Source: Rikenellaceae bacterium (GTDB lineage Bacteria > Bacteroidota > Bacteroidia > Bacteroidales > Rikenellaceae). Taken from it: a stretch of DNA of 64,000 nt. Positions 43,207 through 52,151 of this stretch are shown here, piece by piece. The position numbers were made by a program, and so were the translations under genes. How positions within the stretch are numbered: position 1 is the first letter of the stretch; each line of letters begins with the position of its first letter. Where the stretch lies: assembly GCA_015059955.1 (NCBI GenBank), contig SUZK01000002.1, forward strand, positions 62,001-126,000, written 5' to 3'. The notes under the pieces are model-generated. The model searched no databases and had not been told where the DNA came from. It worked only from the letters and a program-made list of their open reading frames with translations.

Positions 43207-43872
43207 TTACCATACTATTGGCTCCTTGCCGATAGATTTGAGGTAGTCGTTTGCTTGTGAGAAGTGGCGACAGCCGAAGAAGCCCCTGTATGCCGAGAGT
43301 GGCGAGGGGTGTACGGCACGTAGTATAAGGTTGCGTCGAGGGTCGGCAATAGCGCCCTTCTTCTGTGCGTAGCTGCCCCATAGCATATATACGATGCCCT
43401 CCTTGCGCTCGGCGATGGCGCGCACCACAGCATCGGTAAACTGCTCCCAGCCACGTCCCGCGTGCGATGCCGCTTGGTGGGCACGCACAGTAAGTACGGC
43501 GTTTAGCAGAAGTACGCCCTGCTCGGCCCAGCGCTCCAACTCTCCAGTTGAGGGTATCTCAGCACCCGTGTCGGCATGCACCTCCTTGAAGATATTCTGC
43601 AACGATGGTGGGAAGGGCACACCCTCACCTACCGAGAAGCAGAGACCGTTTGCCTGTCCGGGGCCGTGATAGGGGTCTTGGCCAATGATTACCACCTTGA
43701 GCTTGTCGAAGGGGCACTTGTCGAAGGCGCGGAAGATATTACTACCCTTGGGGTATACCTCGGTTGTGGCGTACTCGCTCTTCACGAAGCCTACCAACTC
43801 GTCGAAGTAGGGCTTGTGAAACTCGTCGTCGAGAATCTCGTGCCATGATTGGGCTATGCGTACATCTGCCAT
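43207..43872 (-). CDS. ung: uracil-DNA glycosylase, family 1
   Basis: 221-aa Ung, which excises uracil from DNA to start base-excision repair. The water-activating motif GQDPYHGPGQANGLCFSV (about 65-82), FPPSLQNIFKE, the LLLNAVLTVRAHQA segment and the late HPSPLSAYRGFFGCRHFS with the catalytic His are all present. Length as usual. Divergent from the alkaline phosphatase gene. Confidence 0.97.
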   Translation of the reverse strand: MADVRIAQSWHEILDDEFHKPYFDELVGFVKSEYATTEVYPKGSNIFRAFDKCPFDKLKVVIIGQDPYHGPGQANGLCFSVGEGVPFPPSLQNIFKEVHADTGAEIPSTGELERWAEQGVLLLNAVLTVRAHQAASHAGRGWEQFTDAVVRAIAERKEGIVYMLWGSYAQKKGAIADPRRNLILRAVHPSPLSAYRGFFGCRHFSQANDYLKSIGKEPIVW

Positions 43873-43900
43873 ATGTAGAAGCGTTTAAATTTTATTATTG

Positions 43901-43908
43901 CAAAGATA
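43901..43908 (-). promoter_or_regulatory. -7 element for ung
   Basis: Minus-strand TATCTTTG 29 bp before the ATG; back to back with the phosphatase promoter. Confidence 0.55.
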
Positions 43909-43920
43909 GTTTTTTTTGTG

Positions 43921-43928
43921 TACTTTTG
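43921..43928 (+). promoter_or_regulatory. -7 element for alkaline phosphatase gene
   Basis: TACTTTTG 25 bp before the ATG. Confidence 0.55.
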
Positions 43929-43952
43929 CAATACCACTAATAACTATTCACT

Positions 43953-45020
43953 ATGAAGCGATTATCAATGATTGTGGCGATGCTCTTCGCAACGCTTTTT
44001 ACGGCACAAGCCCAGAAGATAGAAAATATAATCCTCCTTATAGGCGATGGTATGGGTCTCGCGTCGGCATCTATGATGCAACTCGAGAACAACTACGAGC
44101 CTACAATCTTCGACCGCGCAGATAATGTAGCTTTACAGAAGACCTACTCGGCTGATAACCGCGTTACCGACTCGGCAGCATCGGGTACGGCACTTGCTAC
44201 GGGCACCAAGACCAATAACACATATCTCGGTGTAGACCCTAATGGCGCCCCTTTGGAGTCGCTCTTCGAGGTGGCTAAGCGCAATGGCAAGAGTACGGGT
44301 GTTGTCGTTACCACCTACGTTCAGCACGCCACACCTGCGGCATTTTATGCTCATGTGGGTAACCGCCACGAGTACGCCGAGATTACGCGCCAGCTTGTGG
44401 CAAGCACGGTGGATGTAGCCATTGGCGGTGGCATGGCATTCTTCAAGGAGTGCTATGGCGAGGATGCCGAGAGCGTTGCCGACGAACATGGCTTCTCGCT
44501 TGTTCACTCGCTTGACGAGGTCGCTATGCTGTCGGGTATAGAGCCAGTGTTGGCAATATTGGCCGATAAGGAGGTGGGTGAGAATACGGGCTCATATCTT
44601 GCAGATGCGACAAGTGAGGCACTGCGTATGCTGACAAATGCAGGTCGCTATAGAGGCTTTGTGCTTGTGGTCGAGGGCTCGTTGATTGATGGCATGGGTC
44701 ATGGTAATGATGCTGAGGCACAGCAGAGGGAGATGGAGGGCTTTATGCAGGCCATCGAGGTCGCTGTGGCGTATGCCGATAGCCACCCAGGTACGCTTGT
44801 TGTCGTCACCGCCGACCACGAGACAGGTGGCCTATCGCTCGTAAGTTCTAATTCAGACTTCAACCTCTCGGAGCAGGGTGTCGAGTATCGCTGGACGACA
44901 GATGGCCACTCGGGTATCATGGTGCCGATATATCTTTATGGCACGGGCGCGGAGTGTATAAATGGCGTGATGGAGAATAGCGAGTTGGGTGCGACGCTCA
45001 AAGAGTTAGTGTCGAAGTAG
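43953..45020 (+). CDS. alkaline phosphatase, periplasmic
   Basis: 355 aa with signal peptide MKRLSMIVAMLFATLFTAQA. Core motifs: LLIGDGMGLAS (metal Asp), TDSAASGTALATG (nucleophile Ser), THATPAAFYAHV-type His/Thr, EGSLIDGMGHGND and VVTADHETGGLS (metal ligands). It hydrolyses phosphomonoesters outside the cytoplasm to supply phosphate. Shorter than E. coli PhoA, lacking its inserted loops. The residue equivalent to Arg166 was not confirmed by eye. Ends at a bidirectional terminator. Confidence 0.93.
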   Translation: MKRLSMIVAMLFATLFTAQAQKIENIILLIGDGMGLASASMMQLENNYEPTIFDRADNVALQKTYSADNRVTDSAASGTALATGTKTNNTYLGVDPNGAPLESLFEVAKRNGKSTGVVVTTYVQHATPAAFYAHVGNRHEYAEITRQLVASTVDVAIGGGMAFFKECYGEDAESVADEHGFSLVHSLDEVAMLSGIEPVLAILADKEVGENTGSYLADATSEALRMLTNAGRYRGFVLVVEGSLIDGMGHGNDAEAQQREMEGFMQAIEVAVAYADSHPGTLVVVTADHETGGLSLVSSNSDFNLSEQGVEYRWTTDGHSGIMVPIYLYGTGAECINGVMENSELGATLKELVSK

Positions 45021-45035
45021 TCCCCACTTATAATT

Positions 45036-45073
45036 GAAGAGGCCCGAACCACGAAAATTGGTCGGGCCTCTTC
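45036..45073. terminator. bidirectional terminator
   Basis: 12-bp stem GAAGAGGCCCGA/TCGGGCCTCTTC with a 14-nt loop between the convergent alkaline phosphatase and MATE genes. Confidence 0.85.
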
Positions 45074-45075
45074 TG

Positions 45076-46467
45076 TTACTTGTGTGATAGTGTGCCATGC
45101 TCGAATAGTCGTGTCTGGCGACGTAGGCGCAGGGCGGTAAGTATTGCTGCCGAGCTGAGACCTACAATAAGACCTATCACGAAACCATGGCACCCCATGC
45201 CGAATGTGTAGGCCAAGAGAATGCCGATAGGGATATTTAGCACAAGGTACGAGCAGGTGACAATAGGCATGATAATCTTTACATCCTGCAAACCGCGTAA
45301 CATACTAATAGATAGTCCCTGTATAGCGTCCGAGAACTGATATATGGCGATGAGCATCATCAGCTCCGATGTGAGGGCTACTATCTCGGCGTTGTCGGTA
45401 AATATCGCGGCAATAGGTGTGCGGAGCACAACAAATAGTATCGCCATCAGCACAGCCCACATCAGTCCGAGGTGGTATGTTGCCATAATCGTCGGGCGCA
45501 GTCTATCGCGCTGCGATGCGCCATATACGTGCGATACGAGGATTGTCGAGGCTGAGCCTATCGCTACGGTAATCATCCACGCTATGTTGGCAATGCTAAA
45601 TGCCACCTGCATAGCCCCCGATGCCACAGCACCGAACGAGAGTGCAAGAATTGATGTAAGAATAAAGGCTGCCGACTCCAAGACCATCTGGAACGATATA
45701 GGAAAGCCTATGGCGAAGAGCTCTTTTAGTCGTCGTAGCTTCACCGCCCCGCGCTCGAAGAAGGAGCGATAGATGCGTAGGCGGTGTGACATAAAGAAGA
45801 AGACTATGATGGCAGCCATCTGCCCTATGCGCGATATGAGTGTCGCCAGACCTGCGCCCTCGGCACCCATGGCCTCCGCGCCTAACTCGCCAAAGATAAA
45901 TACCCAGTTAAGGAAGATGTTTAACGCATTGCCACCGAGCGTTATCCACATAGCCACCTTCGTATTGCCTATACCCTCCAAGAACTGCTTTATGGCGAGG
46001 AATATCATCAGTGGCATGATGCTCCAAATCATCATGTCGTAGTAGGGTAGTGCCATCTCCGCAACGGCAGATATATCACCCTCGGGACCCGACATCAGCG
46101 AGTTTAGTTCACCGATAAATGGTCGTAGCGCGAGGGCTACGATGGTGGCAACGATACCTATCGTGATGGTGTAAACAATGCCGTTTGCAAGCAGGTGGCC
46201 CACCTCGCGGCGCTCACCACGCGCGTAGTGTTCGCCAACCATAGGTGTGATGGCTAAAGCAAGGCCGAGGGCAGCAAGGTAGATAAGCAGGAAGAGCGAG
46301 CTGCCGAGCGATACAGCTGCCAAGGGCACAGGGTTCTCGCCACCGTAGTTACCCACCATGGCTGTGTCGGCAAACTGCGTTGTGAGCTGTCCCGCCTGCG
46401 CCAAGACAACGGGCATGGCGAGGCTCAGGATGCTCTTGTAATATGGCCTATATCGCGTTAGTAGCAT
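45076..46467 (-). CDS. MATE-family multidrug/drug-sodium antiporter
   Basis: 463 aa with twelve hydrophobic helices. Opening YYKSILSLAMPVVLAQAGQLTTQFADTAMVG is the MATE N-terminal motif; repeated later as SFQMVLESAAFILTS, reflecting the two-half symmetry. It exports cationic drugs or metabolites using an ion gradient. Its start codon overlaps the stop of the upstream BACON-type lipoprotein (TAATG), so it belongs to that unit. The substrate is unknown. Confidence 0.92.
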   Translation of the reverse strand: MLLTRYRPYYKSILSLAMPVVLAQAGQLTTQFADTAMVGNYGGENPVPLAAVSLGSSLFLLIYLAALGLALAITPMVGEHYARGERREVGHLLANGIVYTITIGIVATIVALALRPFIGELNSLMSGPEGDISAVAEMALPYYDMMIWSIMPLMIFLAIKQFLEGIGNTKVAMWITLGGNALNIFLNWVFIFGELGAEAMGAEGAGLATLISRIGQMAAIIVFFFMSHRLRIYRSFFERGAVKLRRLKELFAIGFPISFQMVLESAAFILTSILALSFGAVASGAMQVAFSIANIAWMITVAIGSASTILVSHVYGASQRDRLRPTIMATYHLGLMWAVLMAILFVVLRTPIAAIFTDNAEIVALTSELMMLIAIYQFSDAIQGLSISMLRGLQDVKIIMPIVTCSYLVLNIPIGILLAYTFGMGCHGFVIGLIVGLSSAAILTALRLRRQTRLFEHGTLSHK

Positions 46468-48317
46468 TAGTTGACGTAATCCTTATATAGCTCGACAAAC
46501 TCTGCTGCATCGGATGTGTTGTTCTTTGTAAATATCATCGGCTCAGAGATATAGAGCTCGCCTACATATCCGTTTTCATCCTCCGCCAAGCCACATACAA
46601 CATACTCGTTACCGTAGGTGCATAGTGCCCAGTCGGGTGACGAGGTGTAGGCGTAGTCAAGAAGGCTCTCTCGAATATCCTCCTCGCTATACTCATCAAT
46701 ATAGTGTGCTGGGAAGATGTCGAAGTGGAGCGTGGGCGATGGCTTCTTGGTGATAACCTCTACGGATAGGAAGTAGTCCGCATAGCCGACATAGGAATTA
46801 TAGTATCCCTCGATAGCAGCTACCTCTTTAAGGTCGTATGCCGAGCAACGTACCTCAGTAATTGTGTTCGTACCCTCGCCATCTGCGGCCGTAGTGAACC
46901 CATATATAAATAGGTCGGTCGTTGCCGCGCCGGCATAGTAGCCATATACGGCAATCACAAACTCGGTGTCGGGTGGTAGTTGGTCGATATGCTCATTGTA
47001 TGTACCCGAAAGCTCCAGCGGTGCATACTTCTCCATGATATAGTCGAGCTGCTCCTGCTTATCGCCCGAGGGGAGGTTCTTTGCATACATCATCACTGCC
47101 GTGTATGGCTCGTCGGTTGATGGAGTAATCTTGACATCCACCGAGCGAGGCATGATGTTCGAGAACTCCACCTCGAAGGTCATATCCGAGCGCTCGACAG
47201 TGCCTGTTGAGAAGTACTTAACTACTGGCTTCGAAACAACCATAGGCACGTTGCCATCTATGGAGTCAATGGCGTAGATAAGTGCCATGTAGCGGTGGTT
47301 GGCATTGAGCGTCTTGCTGAACTCGGCCTCGCCCTTGTAACCAAGCTGCTGCATAATCTCCTCGGCACTCTTCTCCTCGAAGTAGTAGAGGTGGTCGGCA
47401 ACATAGAAGAATGCCTCAGCAACGGCAACCTCAGCCTCAGCAGTAAAGGGTAGCCCCTGCTCGATATATCCAGCCTCCGTATCCTCGACAAGCTGTACGG
47501 CGTAGTAGCCATCCCATCCATTAGGGCTTACCTTGAAGCTCACATCAGGGCCCTCGGCCGTAATCGTGGTGTCGAACTCTATCGCCGTGCGCTCGGGAAG
47601 TCGGTTATCGATAAGGATATACTCTACGTCGGTTATGATGTCGTACTTATCCTCGTGCGTATAGATGCCATAGGCGTAGATTACATACTCCTTGGCGGGC
47701 GATAGGTCTTGCCAGCGCTTAGTATTCTCGCCATAGAGTGCTAAGTTGCTATCTCTAAGGAACTCTTCGAGGGTGACATCGCCAGTGATAAAGGTGTAGA
47801 AATACGCCTGGTCGGCAGTGACAAGCTCCTCTGTGGTTGTTATGCCCTGCGTAGTGAGGTAGCTCTTCTCGGCCATCATCACAATGTAGGGCATCGTGTT
47901 GTTGGCAGGTGTAATCTTTATCTCGCACTCCGAATAGTCACTCTTTGTAAGCTCTAAGGTTAGCTTAGCTCCGCTATTAGCCTCCTGAGTGATGGTCACC
48001 TGTGGCTCGACATCGGTTGATATATGGCGTAGGGTGATGGTTGCTGTTCGTTCCTCAGATGTGGTGTTTGGCAGGGCTCTGAAGCAGATTACACCACTCT
48101 GAGTGTTGTCGATGTCGCAAATCCACTCGGCATCGCACACCGCAATAGCCATCATCTTGGAATCGGTTTGTAGGGTATAGTCTATTGTATAGTCTCCGCC
48201 TATGTCGTCAACGGTGATGCTCTCTTGTTTGACGCTGAATAATTCGCTGGGCGTTATACCATTGTCGGTACACGCAAAGGCGCATACCGACAAGATTAAA
48301 AGTAGTATTCGACGCAT
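46467..48317 (-). CDS. BACON-type lipoprotein, two repeated modules
   Basis: 616 aa. Lipoprotein signal MRRILLLILSVCAFAC (lipobox Cys 16). A BACON-like domain (about 30-115, TLQTDSKMMAIAVCDAEWIC) is followed by two rounds of a module with the patterns IKITPANNTMPYIVMM/VKITPSTDEPYTAVMM and YVIYAYG/FVIAVYGYY. No catalytic site is seen; extracellular binding is likely. A paralogue lies 12 bp upstream, so the pair arose by duplication. Together with MATE they form a three-gene unit. Confidence 0.85.
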   Translation of the reverse strand: MRRILLLILSVCAFACTDNGITPSELFSVKQESITVDDIGGDYTIDYTLQTDSKMMAIAVCDAEWICDIDNTQSGVICFRALPNTTSEERTATITLRHISTDVEPQVTITQEANSGAKLTLELTKSDYSECEIKITPANNTMPYIVMMAEKSYLTTQGITTTEELVTADQAYFYTFITGDVTLEEFLRDSNLALYGENTKRWQDLSPAKEYVIYAYGIYTHEDKYDIITDVEYILIDNRLPERTAIEFDTTITAEGPDVSFKVSPNGWDGYYAVQLVEDTEAGYIEQGLPFTAEAEVAVAEAFFYVADHLYYFEEKSAEEIMQQLGYKGEAEFSKTLNANHRYMALIYAIDSIDGNVPMVVSKPVVKYFSTGTVERSDMTFEVEFSNIMPRSVDVKITPSTDEPYTAVMMYAKNLPSGDKQEQLDYIMEKYAPLELSGTYNEHIDQLPPDTEFVIAVYGYYAGAATTDLFIYGFTTAADGEGTNTITEVRCSAYDLKEVAAIEGYYNSYVGYADYFLSVEVITKKPSPTLHFDIFPAHYIDEYSEEDIRESLLDYAYTSSPDWALCTYGNEYVVCGLAEDENGYVGELYISEPMIFTKNNTSDAAEFVELYKDYVN

Positions 48318-48329
48318 AAGATGCTTCTG

Positions 48330-49472
48330 TTAGATATACTTAAATGATGGCATCGAGCGCATTACTGGCACCTCGCCATCCTTCGACTCTACGGCAAAGA
48401 CGATAATCATGTACTTCTTATTCGACTGCAACTGAACGTCAAGAGTGCGGAAGCCTGTGTAGCAGTTCGCGCGCAAGTACTGCTCGGCACTGGCGCCACC
48501 CTTCATTGCGTTGCGAGCACTGGTGTAGAACTTCGAGGCAAGGCTCTTGATGGCGCTATCGGTAATCTGTGTTCCAGGCTCGATGTAGTGAAGTGAGTCA
48601 TCGGGGGCAATCTGCACGCTGTAGTAGCCTGTCCACTCTCCTGGGTCGATGCTGATAGAGGCCGTAGTGCCCGACATCTTGCAGTTGATATTGAACGATA
48701 CATCGTACATCTCTGGCATAGGCAACTCCACAACGGTAGAGTGTATAGGGGTAGTTAGCTCGTAGTTGTTGCCAGAGAATGATATGCCGTAGCTGTATAC
48801 CACATATGTGGCACCTGGCTGCATGCCAACGAACTGACGCTCAGCGTCGCCCGTATATATGAGCTGTGGACTAACGCGGCCCATTAGCTCCTCAAGGGTC
48901 ATGTTGTTACGCTCGGCAAGAGCGCGATAGTTCGACATCTCGGCCTCGACGAATGACTGCTCCTGTGATACGCCCGACTGCTTGAAGTACTCGGCATCGA
49001 TGATATTTGCCATGTATGGGCGGTTCTTGTCGAGTGGCTTATACTTTACGGTACAACTCTTATAGGTGACGTTAGACACGTCGAACGAGAACTTGTTGAG
49101 TAGCTGCTTATCCTGCAATACGGTGACCTTCACTGCTGGTTCCATGCCTGGGTACTTGATTGTAACCATCGCAAAGCGCTCCTCGTTGCTATTGCTGGCC
49201 TCGATGTGAAGAACAATGGTCGATGATGTCACCTCCTTGAGTGACACCCAGCTCTCGGTGCTAAGGACCTCGAACTCACCACCCTTCACAGGGTTAGATA
49301 GACCGTAGTATAGCGGAATGTCGCCACCACCGCCATCAATATTTAGTGTGTAGGTGTCGAGAACTAATTTGGGTGGATTGTTCGGATCTACCTGACCCTC
49401 GCTCTCGCATCCAACTAATGACAATGTGAGTGAGGCCATAATGATGGCCAAAAAAGTTTTTAGGTTTAGCAT
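48330..49472 (-). CDS. BACON-type lipoprotein, single module
   Basis: 380 aa. Lipoprotein signal MLNLKTFLAIIMASLTLSLVGC; BACON-like domain (about 35-125, GDIPLYYGLSNPVKGGEFEV), then one copy of the module also found in the next gene (VKYKPLDKNRPYMANII, YVVYSYGISF). First gene of the three-gene unit with the larger paralogue and the MATE pump; promoter TACCTTTG about 33 bp upstream. Cell-surface or periplasmic role inferred. Confidence 0.85.
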   Translation of the reverse strand: MLNLKTFLAIIMASLTLSLVGCESEGQVDPNNPPKLVLDTYTLNIDGGGGDIPLYYGLSNPVKGGEFEVLSTESWVSLKEVTSSTIVLHIEASNSNEERFAMVTIKYPGMEPAVKVTVLQDKQLLNKFSFDVSNVTYKSCTVKYKPLDKNRPYMANIIDAEYFKQSGVSQEQSFVEAEMSNYRALAERNNMTLEELMGRVSPQLIYTGDAERQFVGMQPGATYVVYSYGISFSGNNYELTTPIHSTVVELPMPEMYDVSFNINCKMSGTTASISIDPGEWTGYYSVQIAPDDSLHYIEPGTQITDSAIKSLASKFYTSARNAMKGGASAEQYLRANCYTGFRTLDVQLQSNKKYMIIVFAVESKDGEVPVMRSMPSFKYI

Positions 49473-49504
49473 GTTATATCGGTTTATTTATACTCTATAC
49501 GCGA

Positions 49505-49512
49505 CAAAGGTA
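49505..49512 (-). promoter_or_regulatory. -7 element for the BACON lipoprotein-MATE unit
   Basis: Minus-strand TACCTTTG, 33 bp before the ATG at 49472. Confidence 0.55.
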
Positions 49513-49564
49513 CAATAAATATCTTAAAGGTTAAAGTTATTTGTGTTGTACTTGCTAATATTCG

Positions 49565-50764
49565 CTATAAGAAGTCCTTTGCCAAGCCACCCTCGCCCGT
49601 CTCCTTGTAGATTGATGGTAGGTCGTGGCCTGTCTGCTTCATCACCTCCACTACACGGTCGAACGATACGCGGTGGTGACCATCCGTATACATCGAGTAT
49701 AGGTTGGCATCCAGTGCGCGTGCTGCTGCGTAGGCATTACGCTCGATACAGGGTATCTGCACAAGGCCGCATATAGGGTCGCAGGTCATGCCGAGGTGGT
49801 GCTCAAGACCCATCTCTGCGGCATACTCTATCTGTGCGGGTGTGCCACCAAAGAGCTGATTTGCTGCAGCTGCTGCCATGGCGCACGCTACGCCCACCTC
49901 ACCCTGACAGCCTACCTCGGCACCCGAGATTGAGGCGTTGTGCTTCACGATATTGCCAATAAGTCCTGCCGTTGCCAAGGCTCGGCATATGCGCATCTCA
50001 GAAAATTCGCGGGTCTTCCATAGGTGGTACAATACCGCGGGCAATACTCCCGATGAACCACATGTTGGAGCTGTCACGATGCGACCACCGCATGCATTCT
50101 CCTCGCTTACGGCAAGGGCATACGAGAAGATGAGGCCTCGTGACTTCAGACTTTGGCTATATCCCGATGCACGCACATTGTAGCGCATGGCGCGTCGTGC
50201 AAGGTTTAGTGGGCCAGGTATCACACCATCGGTCTCGATGCCTCGCTCCACGGCCTCGCGCATAACACGCCATACCTTAGCGAGGAATATCCATATCTCC
50301 TTGCCCTCGTGCATCTCGACATACTCCCAGAAGGTGTGACCATGGTCGCGACACCAGATGAGTATATCCGTAAGCTTCGTCTCGGGATAGATGTCGTCGC
50401 TCTCCACAGGGGCGTTGCCCTCCTCCGCCAGTGCGCCACCACCAACGCTATACACCGTCCAATCGTCGATAATCTCACCCTTCTCGTCGCGTGCTTGGAA
50501 CCGCATGCCATTTGGGTGGAAGGGGAGGAATGTCGATGGCTCCCAAACCAACTCGACCTCGCCATGTGGCTTGAGTGTATCAAGTATGGCAACGTCGGTA
50601 AGGTGACCTCGGCCTGTGGCGGCAAGGCTACCATAGAGCGTTACGCGGAACGATGTGCAGTTGGGATGCTTGTGCTGAAATATTTCGGCGGCACGGCGTG
50701 GTGCCATGGTATGACTGCTCGATGGGCCTGTGCCTATGCGATATAACTCTCTGATACTCTTCAT
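49565..50764 (-). CDS. sdaA: L-serine ammonia-lyase, iron-sulfur dependent
   Basis: 399 aa. Deaminates L-serine to pyruvate and ammonia using a 4Fe-4S cluster. Seen: RIGTGPSSSHTMAPRRAA in the N-terminal beta domain (about 1-150), then the alpha domain with APTCGSSGVLPAVLYHLW, GCQGEVGVACAMAAAAA and MTCDPICGLVQIPCIERNA, which hold the cluster Cys. Single-chain type. Promoter TAACTTTG upstream, divergent from hemW. Confidence 0.95.
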   Translation of the reverse strand: MKSIRELYRIGTGPSSSHTMAPRRAAEIFQHKHPNCTSFRVTLYGSLAATGRGHLTDVAILDTLKPHGEVELVWEPSTFLPFHPNGMRFQARDEKGEIIDDWTVYSVGGGALAEEGNAPVESDDIYPETKLTDILIWCRDHGHTFWEYVEMHEGKEIWIFLAKVWRVMREAVERGIETDGVIPGPLNLARRAMRYNVRASGYSQSLKSRGLIFSYALAVSEENACGGRIVTAPTCGSSGVLPAVLYHLWKTREFSEMRICRALATAGLIGNIVKHNASISGAEVGCQGEVGVACAMAAAAANQLFGGTPAQIEYAAEMGLEHHLGMTCDPICGLVQIPCIERNAYAAARALDANLYSMYTDGHHRVSFDRVVEVMKQTGHDLPSIYKETGEGGLAKDFL

Positions 50765-50795
50765 GGTGTTCCGATTTAATATTCAAGATGTAGCG

Positions 50796-50803
50796 CAAAG
50801 TTA
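50796..50803 (-). promoter_or_regulatory. -7 element for sdaA
   Basis: Minus-strand TAACTTTG 32 bp before the ATG. Confidence 0.55.
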
Positions 50804-50846
50804 AACTATTTTTATAGATTGTGTGCATGAAATCGACGAAATTTAA

Positions 50847-50854
50847 TACCTTTG
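50847..50854 (+). promoter_or_regulatory. -7 element for hemW
   Basis: TACCTTTG 22 bp before the ATG at 50877. Confidence 0.55.
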
Positions 50855-50876
50855 TCATATTCTATGACACTTGACC

Positions 50877-51989
50877 ATGGCAACGCTCTATTTCCACATA
50901 CCTTTCTGTAAGCGTATATGCTCCTACTGCGACTTCTACAAAGTGGGTGCCATCGAGCTTGTGCCACGTGTCGTGGAGCAGATGCACAAGGAGTTGGAGG
51001 AGCGCCAGACGTTTGTCGCTGAACGACGTCTAAGCTCTATATATTTCGGTGGTGGTACCCCCTCGCTACTGAGTGCCAAGGACATCGAGTCACTTATTAA
51101 TCATGCCAGTCAACTATTTGATTGTTCTGCGGTTACGGAGATTACGTTGGAGGCCAACCCCGATGATATCACTGCCGAGTATGCCGAGGCACTATCGCGC
51201 ACATCGGTAAATCGCGTAAGCCTTGGTATTCAGTCGTTTGACGATAGGGTGCTCGGCTTTATGAATAGACGCCATACGGCAGAGGAGGCGGAGCGTGCTG
51301 TGCGAATTTTGCGTGCGGTGGGCTTCGATAACATATCCATCGACCTTATCTTCGGTGTTGCGGGCTTTGGTGACGACCACCTCGGCGAGTCGTTGCGACG
51401 CGCTGTGGCTCTCAATGTCGAGCATATCTCGGCCTACCACCTCACTGTTGAGCAGCGTACGAGACTCGGAGTGATGATGCGTAAGGGTGAATATACTCCT
51501 GTCGATGAGGAGCGTTCCGAGATGGAGTATTTAGCTGTGCATAAGGTGCTTAGCGATGCTGGGTACGACCATTACGAGGTGTCGAATTATGCACGAGAAG
51601 GGCGTTATGCCCAGCACAACTCTGCCTACTGGCGTGGTGTTGAGTATCTCGGTATAGGTGCTGGTGCACACTCCTTTTCGGGTGATAGTCGCGTGTGGTG
51701 TACGTCGACAGCCAAGGAGTATGCAGAGGGCAAATTATTGTACGAAGGCGAGCAACTTAGCGTTACGGACCATATGAATGAATATGTGATGACCTCGCTT
51801 AGAACATCGCGTGGCATAGATTTGCAATATATCTCAACACTATTCGGCGAGGAGCATGCGCGACGTATCGAACGGGGTGCTGAGTCGTGGTTGGCAACAG
51901 GTATGTTGCAACGTACAGATAATCGATTAGTTATACCTGCCGAGCACTTTTTACTTTCGGATGCAATAATTGAGTCATTATTTGTGTGA
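50877..51989 (+). CDS. hemW: HemW-type radical SAM protein (haem chaperone-like)
   Basis: 370 aa from the ATG at 50877 (MATLYFHIPFCKRICSYCDF); the track's TTG start 2 codons earlier is less likely. Radical SAM Cys at 11, 15 and 18 in CKRICSYC, GGGTPSLLS, LEANPDDI, SLGIQSFDDRVLGFMNRRH and the HemW C-terminal GGGAHS-type YLGIGAGAHSFSG. HemW binds haem and is not the coproporphyrinogen oxidase; earlier annotations often call it HemN. In Bacteroidota it is a probable haem chaperone. Confidence 0.92.
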   Translation: MATLYFHIPFCKRICSYCDFYKVGAIELVPRVVEQMHKELEERQTFVAERRLSSIYFGGGTPSLLSAKDIESLINHASQLFDCSAVTEITLEANPDDITAEYAEALSRTSVNRVSLGIQSFDDRVLGFMNRRHTAEEAERAVRILRAVGFDNISIDLIFGVAGFGDDHLGESLRRAVALNVEHISAYHLTVEQRTRLGVMMRKGEYTPVDEERSEMEYLAVHKVLSDAGYDHYEVSNYAREGRYAQHNSAYWRGVEYLGIGAGAHSFSGDSRVWCTSTAKEYAEGKLLYEGEQLSVTDHMNEYVMTSLRTSRGIDLQYISTLFGEEHARRIERGAESWLATGMLQRTDNRLVIPAEHFLLSDAIIESLFV

Positions 51990-52016
51990 TTTTTTTGCAT
52001 TTAAGAATTTTTTTCG

Positions 52017-52024
52017 TAACTTTA
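52017..52024 (+). promoter_or_regulatory. promoter of the GDE-GT4-GH57 operon
   Basis: TAACTTTA (last base off consensus) with a TTTG -33 box at 51994-51997, 19-bp spacer; leader of about 125 nt with a GGCCATGGCC palindrome (52048-52057). Confidence 0.45.
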
Positions 52025-52151
52025 CTATCCAAATAATTGAATATTTTGGCCATGGCCTTAATGTCTTGGACTCAATCTACTGAGCCATAGGATGTTAGGC
52101 TGTGAACGCGTCGTATTTGCAAACAAAAACTAATAAAATATATATAAGATT

